NCBI RefSeq assembly: GCF_000176855.2 | Contig: NC_015138.1 | Location: forward strand, 4,030,001-4,094,000 | Direction: 5' to 3' | Source: Paracidovorax avenae ATCC 19860 | GTDB taxonomy: Bacteria; Pseudomonadota; Gammaproteobacteria; Burkholderiales; Burkholderiaceae_C | Length of the DNA stretch: 64,000 nucleotides | In this document: in pieces, positions 57,791 to 64,000 of the stretch | Position numbering within the stretch: position 1 is the first letter of the stretch | Layout of the letters: each line of letters starts with the position of its first letter | Notes under the pieces: model-generated | Seen by the model: only the letters and a program-made list of their open reading frames with translations | What the model was told of the DNA's origin: nothing | Database searches by the model: none | Program-made: the position numbers and the translations under genes

Positions 57791-59209
57791 TCAGTGCGCG
57801 GCGAAGGTCACGCGGTCGGGCACCGGCTTGGGCTCGCCCAGGCGGCTCCACCAGGGCATGAGCAGGAAGAAGCCGAAGTAAAACAGCGTTCCCACCTGCG
57901 AGACACGCTCGCCGATCGGGGACGGCGGCTGCACGCCCAGGTAGGCCAGCACCACGAAGTTGACCACGAAGATGCCGTAGAGGTACTTGTGCCAGCCCGG
58001 GCGGTAGCGGATGGAGCGGGCCGGGCTGTGATCGAGCCAGGGCAGGAAGAAGAGGATGATGACGGCGCCGCCCATCACCACCACGCCCCAGAACTTGGCG
58101 TCGATGGACAGCATGAGCGCCACGGCGACCACGGCCACGATTGCGATGGCTGCCTTGACGAAGCCGGGCAGCCGCCCCTTGACCACGCCGAAGCCCGCCG
58201 CCAGCACGACGCAGGCGATGAGGGCATACATCATCTCGCTGGTGATGGCGCGAAGCATCGAGTAGAACGGCGTGAAGTACCAGACGGGCGCGATGTGCGC
58301 GGGCGTCTTGAGCGGGTCGGCCGGGATGAAGTTGTTGTACTCCAGGAAGTAGCCGCCGAACTCGGGGGCGAAGAACACCACCGCCGAGAAGATGAACAGG
58401 AACACGCCCACGCCGAAGATGTCGTGCACGGTGTAGTACGGGTGGAACGGGATGCCGTCCAGCGGATGGCCGTGCTCGTCCTTCGGGGCGTTCGGGCCCT
58501 TGATCTCGATGCCGTCGGGGTTGTTGGAGCCCACGTCGTGCAGCGCCAGCAGGTGGGCGACCACCAGGCCCAGCAGCACGAGCGGCACGGCGATCACGTG
58601 GAAGCTGAAGAAGCGGTTGAGCGTGGCGTCACCCACCACATAGTCGCCGCGGATCAGCAGGGCGAGGTCTGGGCCGACGAAGGGGATGGCCGCGAACAGG
58701 TTCACGATCACCTGGGCACCCCAGTACGACATCTGGCCCCAGGGCAGCAGGTAGCCCATGAAGGCCTCGGCCATGAGCGCGAGGAAGATCGCGCAGCCGA
58801 AGATCCAGACCAGCTCGCGCGGCTTGCGGTAGGAGCCGTAGAGCAGGCCGCGGAACATGTGCAGGTACACCACGACGAAGAACGCCGAGGCGCCCGTGGA
58901 GTGCATGTAGCGGATCAGCCAGCCCCAGGGCACGTCGCGCATGATGTACTCGACGGACTCGAACGCCTTGGCGGCGTCGGGCTTGTAGTGCATCACCAGG
59001 AAGATGCCGGTGACGATCTGGATCACCAGCACCAGCAGCGCGAGCGAGCCGAAGATGTACCAGAAGTTGAAGTTCTTCGGAGCGTAGTACTCCGACATGT
59101 GCACGCGGTAGGCGTCGAAGGCCGTGGGAAAGCGGTTCTCGAGCCAGTTCGTGACCTTGGCGCCCGTGGAGGCGTTGGGGGAGATGTCCTTGAATTCGCG
59201 GTAAGCCAT
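57791..59209 (-). CDS. petB: Cytochrome b of the bc1 complex
   Basis: Cytochrome b holds two hemes and both quinone sites of complex III. The 472-residue protein has eight to nine membrane helices. HMFRGLLYGSYRKPRELVW, GYLLPWGQMSYWGAQV and the Qo-site loop with PEFGGYFLEYN and the nearby PVWYFTPFYS (PEWY-like) are evident. It is a single-chain full-length b. petA lies 11 bases upstream. Confidence 0.97.
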   Translation of the reverse strand: MAYREFKDISPNASTGAKVTNWLENRFPTAFDAYRVHMSEYYAPKNFNFWYIFGSLALLVLVIQIVTGIFLVMHYKPDAAKAFESVEYIMRDVPWGWLIRYMHSTGASAFFVVVYLHMFRGLLYGSYRKPRELVWIFGCAIFLALMAEAFMGYLLPWGQMSYWGAQVIVNLFAAIPFVGPDLALLIRGDYVVGDATLNRFFSFHVIAVPLVLLGLVVAHLLALHDVGSNNPDGIEIKGPNAPKDEHGHPLDGIPFHPYYTVHDIFGVGVFLFIFSAVVFFAPEFGGYFLEYNNFIPADPLKTPAHIAPVWYFTPFYSMLRAITSEMMYALIACVVLAAGFGVVKGRLPGFVKAAIAIVAVVAVALMLSIDAKFWGVVVMGGAVIILFFLPWLDHSPARSIRYRPGWHKYLYGIFVVNFVVLAYLGVQPPSPIGERVSQVGTLFYFGFFLLMPWWSRLGEPKPVPDRVTFAAH

Positions 59210-59220
59210 GTGCGTCTCCC

Positions 59221-59820
59221 TCAGGCCTTCTTGTCTTCACCGATCAGGAGCCTGGTCTCCGACAGGTACATGTGCGGAGGCACCTCGAGGTTGTCCGGCG
59301 CGGGCTTGTTCTTGAAGACGCGGCCGGCCATGTCGAAGGTGGAGCCGTGGCAGGGACAGAGGAAGCCGCCCTTCCAGTCGTCGGGCAGCGAGGGCTGTGC
59401 GCCGGGGGTGAACTTGTCGCTCGGCGAGCAGCCGAGGTGCGTGCAGATGCCCACGGCCACGAGGATCTCGGGCTTGATGGAGCGGTTCTCGTTGCGCGCG
59501 TATTCGGGGGTGAGCTCCGAGGGCTTGCGCTCGGACTTGGGATCGGCGAGCTGGGGATCGAGCCCCGGCAGCGCGGCCAGCTGCTCGGGCGAGCGCTTGA
59601 TGATCCAGACCGGCTTGCCGCGCCATTCCACGGTGATCTTCTCGCCGGTCTTGAGGCCGGCGATGTCCACCTCCACCGCGGCCCCGGCGGCCTTGGCTTT
59701 CTCGGAAGGCTGGAAAGTGCTCACGAACGGCACGGCCGTCGCCACGCCGCCCACCGCACCAGCACAGCCCGACGCTATGAGCCACGTCCGCTTGCTGGAG
59801 TCGATTGGGGTTTCACTCAT
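59221..59820 (-). CDS. petA: Rieske iron-sulfur protein of the bc1 complex
   Basis: The Rieske subunit carries a [2Fe-2S] cluster between quinol and cytochrome c1. The 199-residue protein has an N-terminal signal-anchor (SSKRTWLIASGCAGAVGGVA) and the cluster motifs CTHLGC and CPCHGS near residues 124 and 150. The lead basic pair is Lys-Arg rather than the twin Arg normal for Tat-exported Rieske proteins. The ATG at 59820 (MSETPID) is used rather than the upstream in-frame ATG at 59925. It heads the petABC operon and diverges from mscL. Confidence 0.96.
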   Translation of the reverse strand: MSETPIDSSKRTWLIASGCAGAVGGVATAVPFVSTFQPSEKAKAAGAAVEVDIAGLKTGEKITVEWRGKPVWIIKRSPEQLAALPGLDPQLADPKSERKPSELTPEYARNENRSIKPEILVAVGICTHLGCSPSDKFTPGAQPSLPDDWKGGFLCPCHGSTFDMAGRVFKNKPAPDNLEVPPHMYLSETRLLIGEDKKA

Positions 59821-59860
59821 GGGGGTCCTCAATAGGTCGTCGCTGGGGGAGCAATCACAA

Positions 59861-59866
59861 ATTGTA
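59861..59866 (-). promoter_or_regulatory. -10 box of petA
   Basis: On the minus strand TACAAT lies 40 bases before the petA ATG, five of six matches to consensus. No good -35 is seen at 16-18 bases. The mscL ribosome site AAGGAG (59942-59947) is at the other side of the same gap. Confidence 0.4.
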
Positions 59867-59955
59867 GCGGCGCAAGTAAGGTTAATTCCAGGGGTTATCA
59901 CCCCTCCGGCTCGGCAATACTGCAAGGGTTTTCAGCTATATCAAGGAGAAGCGAA

Positions 59956-60387
59956 ATGGGTATTGCAAAGGAGTTCCGGGAGTTCGCGGTGAAGGGAAAT
60001 GTGATAGATCTCGCCGTGGGCGTGATCATCGGCGGCGCCTTCGGGAAGATCGTGGACTCGCTGGTGAACGACGTCATCATGCCCATCGTCGGGCTGGTAT
60101 TCGGGAAGCTGGATTTCTCGAATCTCTTTCTCGTGCTCGGCAGCGTGCCGCCCGGCACCCCGGCCACGCTGGACGCCCTGCGCAAGGCGGGCGTGCCGGT
60201 GCTCGCCTACGGCAGTTTCATTACTGTCGCGGTGAATTTCCTGATTCTCGCGTTCATCATTTTCATGATGGTCAAGCAAATCAACCGGCTCAAGCGCGAG
60301 GCGCCGCCCGCCCCGCCTGCCGCCCCGGCCCCGCCGCCGGAAGACGTGCTGCTGCTGCGCGAGATCCGCGACAGCCTCAGGCGCTGA
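59956..60387 (+). CDS. mscL: Large-conductance mechanosensitive channel MscL
   Basis: MscL is a pentameric emergency valve opened by membrane tension. The 143-residue protein has [20 protein letters not shown], the first pore helix [22 protein letters not shown], the second helix [19 protein letters not shown] and a Pro/Ala-rich linker before the terminal helix ([11 protein letters not shown]). Length is normal (E. coli 136). Its last 11 bases overlap the end of pdxA on the opposite strand. Confidence 0.97.
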   Translation: MGIAKEFREFAVKGNVIDLAVGVIIGGAFGKIVDSLVNDVIMPIVGLVFGKLDFSNLFLVLGSVPPGTPATLDALRKAGVPVLAYGSFITVAVNFLILAFIIFMMVKQINRLKREAPPAPPAAPAPPPEDVLLLREIRDSLRR

Positions 60388-61456
60388 GCGGGGCGGCGTC
60401 CGCCGGGGCCGCCAGCCGCCGCGCCATGCGCACGGCCTCGACGAGGCTCGAGGCGTCGGCGATGCCCTGCCCCGCGATGTCGAAGGCCGTGCCGTGGTCC
60501 GGGCTGGTGCGCACCAGGGGCAGCCCGAGCGTGACGTTCACGCCCTTGTCCACGCCCAGGTACTTGACGGGAATCAGGCCCTGGTCGTGGTACATGGCCA
60601 GCACCACGTCGAATTCGCCCGCGCGCTGCGGCGTGCTGCGCGCGCGCATGAAGACCGTGTCGGGCGCGAAGGGGCCGTGCGCGTCGATGCCGAGCGCGCG
60701 CGCCTGGGCGATGGCCGGGGCGATGGCCTCGATCTCCTCGCGGCCGAAGAGCCCGCCCTCGCCCGCGTGCGGGTTGAGGCCCGCGACGCCGATGCGCGGA
60801 TCGCGCCCCAGGCTGCGGCGCAGCGCGGCGTGCGTGATCTCCAGCGTGCGCAGCACGTTGGCTTGCGTGACCGCCGCGATGGCGTCGCGCAGCGACACGT
60901 GGATGCTGACCAGCACGGTGCGCAACTCGTCGCTGGCGAGCATCATGCGCACGGGCATCTCGTCGAGCGGCACGCCGGCATGGCGCGCGGCCTCGGCCTG
61001 CAGCAGTTCGGTGTGACCGGGATGGTGGACGCCGGCGGCGGACAGCGCTTCCTTGTGCAGCGGGGCCGTGACCAGGCCCGCTATGTCGCCGCGCAGTGCG
61101 GCACGGGCGGCCCAGGTGACGCAATCCGCCGCCGCCCGTCCGGCCCCGGCATGCACGATGCCGAACGGCACCGGCCCGGGCAGGCCCGGCAGGGGCAGCA
61201 CCGGCAGGCAGCGCGCCGGAGCGGCAAATGCCTCTGCAGGCGACTCCAGCACGGCCAGCGGCAGGGACGGCTCGCCCGGCCGGGCGATGCAGCGTGCGGC
61301 GCGGCGCAGGGTTTCCACCTCGCCGACCACGAAGCAGCCCCGCATCGCAGCGGGCGTGTCGCGGAAGGCCCTGGCGACGATCTCCGGGCCGATGCCGGCC
61401 GGGTCGCCCTGGGTGATCGCCAGCAAGGGGAATCCCTCTGCGGCAGCGCGGTCCAT
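60377..61456 (-). CDS. pdxA: PdxA, 4-hydroxythreonine-4-phosphate dehydrogenase
   Basis: PdxA oxidises 4-phosphohydroxy-L-threonine on the route to pyridoxal phosphate. The 359-residue protein has [10 protein letters not shown] near the start, the metal His in [26 protein letters not shown] and [10 protein letters not shown] with the third metal ligand. Two ATGs lie in tandem (61462 and 61456); AAGGAGG touches the first but is six bases from the second, so 61456 is preferred. It begins 44 bases after lolD. Confidence 0.94.
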   Translation of the reverse strand: MDRAAAEGFPLLAITQGDPAGIGPEIVARAFRDTPAAMRGCFVVGEVETLRRAARCIARPGEPSLPLAVLESPAEAFAAPARCLPVLPLPGLPGPVPFGIVHAGAGRAAADCVTWAARAALRGDIAGLVTAPLHKEALSAAGVHHPGHTELLQAEAARHAGVPLDEMPVRMMLASDELRTVLVSIHVSLRDAIAAVTQANVLRTLEITHAALRRSLGRDPRIGVAGLNPHAGEGGLFGREEIEAIAPAIAQARALGIDAHGPFAPDTVFMRARSTPQRAGEFDVVLAMYHDQGLIPVKYLGVDKGVNVTLGLPLVRTSPDHGTAFDIAGQGIADASSLVEAVRMARRLAAPADAAPLSA

Positions 61457-61500
61457 GTCCATCCTCCTTCGCGCGGTGCGGGAACGGTCCGCCGGACGTG

Positions 61501-62193
61501 TCAGGCCACCGCCAGCGCGCCGGACACCAGCCGCACGACGCGGTCGCAGCGCGCGGCCAGGGCCTCGTCGTGGGTGACCATCACGAAGGCCGTGCCCTGC
61601 TCGCGGGCGAGTTGCAGCATGAGCTGGAACACGCCGTCGGCGGTGCCGCGATCGAGATTGCCGGTGGGCTCGTCGGCGAGCACGCAGGCGGGACGGGTCA
61701 CCAGGGCACGCGCGATGGCGACGCGCTGGCGCTCGCCGCCGGACAGCTCCGCCGGCCGGTGGTGCACGCGGCCGGCCAGGCCCACCGCGGCGAGCATGGC
61801 GTCGGCCCGCTCCAGGCAGGCGGCATAGGGCTCGCGGCGGATACGCAGCGGCATGGCGACGTTGTCGCGCGCGCTGAACTCGGGCAGCAGGTGGTGGAAC
61901 TGGTAGATGAAGCCCAGGTGGGTATTGCGCAGGCGCCCCTGCTCCTGGGGCGAGAGCGTGTCGAAAGCCGCGCCCTGCAGCTGCACGCTGCCGGAGGTGG
62001 GCGCGTCCAGCCCGCCGAGCAGGTGCAGCAGCGTGCTCTTGCCCGAGCCCGAGGCACCCACGATGGCCAGGGTCTCGCCCACATGCACGGACAGGTCCAC
62101 GCCCTTGAGCACTGTGACGTCGAGCCGGCCTTCTGTGAAACGCTTGGTGAGGCCGCGGGCCTGGAGCACCACTTCGTTGTTCACCGCGTTCAT
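61501..62193 (-). CDS. lolD: LolD, ATPase of the lipoprotein-releasing ABC complex
   Basis: LolD powers release of outer-membrane lipoproteins from the inner membrane to LolA. The 230-residue ATPase has Walker A GASGSGKS (46-53), the LolD hallmark [18 protein letters not shown], signature [15 protein letters not shown], Walker [12 protein letters not shown] and switch THDEAL. The ATG at 62193 gives [14 protein letters not shown]. It follows lolC by 174 bases filled largely by a probable repeat. Confidence 0.95.
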   Translation of the reverse strand: MNAVNNEVVLQARGLTKRFTEGRLDVTVLKGVDLSVHVGETLAIVGASGSGKSTLLHLLGGLDAPTSGSVQLQGAAFDTLSPQEQGRLRNTHLGFIYQFHHLLPEFSARDNVAMPLRIRREPYAACLERADAMLAAVGLAGRVHHRPAELSGGERQRVAIARALVTRPACVLADEPTGNLDRGTADGVFQLMLQLAREQGTAFVMVTHDEALAARCDRVVRLVSGALAVA

Positions 62194-62260
62194 CTCGATT
62201 CTCCAGCGCGCAAAGCGCCATCCACAGCCCATGAAACCGGCATGGCCCAGTCCAGTGGCA

Positions 62261-62360
62261 GCCAGGCAAGGGCCGCCCCGCAGCGAGGGCTGCGTCCACC
62301 CGCCCGGCGTGCGCAGCACGGCGAGAGCGGGGGGAAGCCGCGAAGCGGCTCAGGGGGGTG
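62261..62360 (-). repeat. Probable dispersed intergenic repeat between lolC and lolD
   Basis: The minus strand reads CCCCCCTGAGCCGCTTCGCG then GGCTTCCCCC..., with a six-pair hairpin (62336-62341 with 62345-62350, loop GAA), followed by TGCTGCGCACGCCGGGC and CTCGCTGCGGGGCGGCCC. This layout matches a short element I recognise from intergenic regions of Comamonadaceae genomes. Only one copy is seen in the window, so its repeat nature is from memory, not shown here. Confidence 0.5.
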
Positions 62361-62367
62361 TTCCTGA

Positions 62368-63621
62368 CTACTCATAGCGCAGTGCCTCCGCGGGATTCAC
62401 GCGGCTGGCGCGCCAGCTCGGGTACAGGGTGGCGGCGAAGGCCAGCACGAGGGAGATGACCGCGATGGGGGTGATGTCGCTGCTCTGGGGGTCGCTGGGC
62501 ATCTTGCTGATCAGGTAGATGTCTTTGGGCAGGAAGCTGGCGTGCAGCGCATGCTCGATGGCCGGCACGATGACGTCGATGTTGAAGGCCACGAGCAGGC
62601 CGAGGGCCAGCCCGCAGGCCGTGCCGATCACGCCCACGAGCGCGCCCTGCACCACGAACACGGCCATGATGCTGCGCGGGCTGGCGCCCAGGGTGCGCAG
62701 GATGGCGATGTCGGCGCGCTTGTCGGTCACGGTCATGACCAGGGTGGAGACCAGGTTGAAGGCCGCCACCGCCACGATGAGCGTGAGGATGATGAACATC
62801 ATGCGCTTTTCGAGCTGGACGGCGGCGAACCAGGTGCGGTTCTGCTGCGTCCAGTCGCGGATCAGCAGGTCGCCGGAAAGGGAGCGGGCGAGTTCCTGCG
62901 TCACCTCCGGCGCCTGGTGCAGGTCGCGCAGCTTCAGGCGGATGCCGGTGGGGCCTTCCAGACGGAAGATGCGTTCGGCGTCGGCATGGTGCATGAGGAC
63001 CAGGGCGGAGTCGTATTCGTAGTGGCCGGATTCGAAGAGGCCGGAGACCGTCATCTGCTTGAGGCGCGGCACCACGCCGGCCGGCGTGACCTGCCCGCCC
63101 GGCGCGATGAGGGTGACGGGGTCGCCCACGCGCACGCCGAGCGCCCGCGCCAGTTCCACGCCCAGCACCACGTGGAAGCTGCCCGGCGTCAGCGTCTGCA
63201 CGGCGTCGGCGTTCTTTGCCGCCAGGTCGGTCACCTCGCCTTCGCGGGCCGGATCGATGCCGCGCACCAGGGCGCCCTTCATGTCCTCGCCCCGCGCGAT
63301 CAGCGCCTGCGAGCCGACGAAGGGCGCGGCGCCCACGACCTCGGGGTTCTTGCGGGCCTCGGCCATGGTGAGCGCCGGATCGGGCAGCGCGGCGCCCTGG
63401 GGCGCGAAGATCTCGACATGGGAGACGACGCTGAGCATGCGGTCGCGCACTTCCTTCTGGAAGCCGTTCATCACGCTGAGCACGATGATGAGGGCGGCCA
63501 CCCCGAGCGCGATGCCCAGCATGGAGACGCCGGAGATGAACGAGATGAAGCCGTTGCGCCGCGTGGCGCGTCCGGCCCGGGTGTAGCGCCAGCCCAGGGC
63601 CAGTTCGTAGGGAAGTTGCAT
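62368..63621 (-). CDS. lolC: LolC/E-type lipoprotein-releasing permease
   Basis: The membrane subunit that pulls lipoproteins out of the inner membrane. The 417-residue protein has four helices in the LolC/E layout: one after LGWRYTRAGRATRRNGF at the N-terminus (SMLGIALGVAALIIVLSV), a large periplasmic domain (about 50-270), then three near the end. RRNGFISFISGVSMLGI and ILRTLGASPRSIMAVFVVQG are hallmarks, and TLYPSWRASRVNPAEALRYE ends it. Only one such gene is next to lolD, so it may form a homodimer (LolF-like). Confidence 0.93.
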   Translation of the reverse strand: MQLPYELALGWRYTRAGRATRRNGFISFISGVSMLGIALGVAALIIVLSVMNGFQKEVRDRMLSVVSHVEIFAPQGAALPDPALTMAEARKNPEVVGAAPFVGSQALIARGEDMKGALVRGIDPAREGEVTDLAAKNADAVQTLTPGSFHVVLGVELARALGVRVGDPVTLIAPGGQVTPAGVVPRLKQMTVSGLFESGHYEYDSALVLMHHADAERIFRLEGPTGIRLKLRDLHQAPEVTQELARSLSGDLLIRDWTQQNRTWFAAVQLEKRMMFIILTLIVAVAAFNLVSTLVMTVTDKRADIAILRTLGASPRSIMAVFVVQGALVGVIGTACGLALGLLVAFNIDVIVPAIEHALHASFLPKDIYLISKMPSDPQSSDITPIAVISLVLAFAATLYPSWRASRVNPAEALRYE

Positions 63622-63705
63622 GGTGGGGAAAAAGCGGCCCCGCGCCGCGACGGGATTGGCAGCACCGGGACGGCGCCGATTGTGGCATCCCGGACAATAC
63701 CCGCC

Positions 63706-64000
63706 ATGTCGGAGATCCACCATTTGCTCATTCCCCTGGCGGCCAGCACGGCGCCGGGGTGCCGGCAGGCCCTGCAGGGCCTCGGCCTGCCCCACCTGGA
63801 CCGGCTGCTCGCGCGCCTGTCGCCCGCCGGCACGGATGCCGGCGAGGAATCCGACTTCACCCCGCCCCACGAGCGCGCGCTGGCGCGCCACCTGGGCCTG
63901 CCGGCCAGCCGCGCCGGCACCACGCCCTGGGCGGCCTGGGAGCGCCATGCGGCGCAGCCGGGCCCGGCCGACGGTTCGGCCTGGGCCTGGGTGACGCCCT
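63706..64000 (+). CDS. Unidentified protein, 3' end outside window
   Basis: The first 98 codons of a plus-strand gene, divergent from lolC with 84 bases between. It starts MSEIHHLLIPLAASTAPGC and continues with DFTPPHERALARHLGLPAS and TTPWAAWERHAAQ. It reads smoothly with protein-like composition and no stop to the window end. From memory, a protein of this kind (COG4255-like, sometimes named a phosphoglycerate-mutase-like regulator) precedes recJ in related bacteria, but I cannot confirm this from 98 residues. No RBS is clear. Confidence 0.65.
   Translation, partial: MSEIHHLLIPLAASTAPGCRQALQGLGLPHLDRLLARLSPAGTDAGEESDFTPPHERALARHLGLPASRAGTTPWAAWERHAAQPGPADGSAWAWVTP

Overview
The window is a GC-rich chromosomal segment. 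Its gene content, gene order and intergenic style fit a betaproteobacterium of the Comamonadaceae, most likely an Acidovorax/Paracidovorax-type organism. That assignment is an inference from family resemblance; no 16S gene is present. About 61 protein genes (two cut by the window ends) and two tRNA genes were recognised. There is no CRISPR array, insertion sequence, integrase or phage gene. Most of the segment is conserved core genome, with a few accessory genes.

Layout. 1-5.5 kb, minus strand: end-truncated sodium:solute symporter and the ubiquinone genes ubiB, ubiJ and ubiE, with a Tim44-domain gene lodged between ubiJ and ubiE, then a DUF971 gene behind its own terminator. 5.5-14.3 kb: a diguanylate cyclase, a HIT protein, a 1303-residue FAD/iron-sulfur dehydrogenase, a chemoreceptor ending in a CheR-docking-like pentapeptide, and serA. 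14.3-20.1 kb, plus strand: a complete glycerol-3-phosphate/glycerophosphodiester uptake operon (ugpB-A-E-C, a VOC protein, ugpQ), with a candidate Pho box upstream and a hairpin between ugpB and ugpA. 20.2-28.5 kb: a second chemoreceptor, a large mechanosensitive channel, a Bug-type receptor, a LysR regulator divergent from a 14-helix exporter, and a small membrane protein. 28.5-35.1 kb, plus strand: hemA, prfA, prmC, grxD, a Lon-like AAA+ ATPase without protease domain, and a CorC/HlyC protein. 35.1-41.6 kb: a lytic transglycosylase and proS (minus), rppH (plus), then the minus-strand rplU-rpmA-obgE-proB cluster.

41.6-48.6 kb, plus strand: ispB, tRNA-Pro, the type IV pilus core pilB-pilC-pilD, coaE, zapD and yacG, several joined by 1-4 base overlaps. 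48.6-55.2 kb, minus strand: an M23 peptidase, secA, argJ, a DUF815 ATPase and a MutT-type hydrolase (in transcription order); a DciA-type gene runs divergently. 55.5-59.8 kb, minus strand: tRNA-Thr and petA-petB-petC-sspA-sspB (cytochrome bc1 plus stringent starvation proteins). 59.9-64 kb: mscL, convergent pdxA, lolC-lolD separated by a probable dispersed repeat, and the start of an unidentified gene.

No clearly new multi-gene system is visible. The best leads are the lone Lon-like AAA+ protein, the Tim44 gene inside the ubiquinone cluster, the Pho-box and hairpin controls of ugp, the almost leaderless hemA promoter, and the strong hairpin between secA and argJ.
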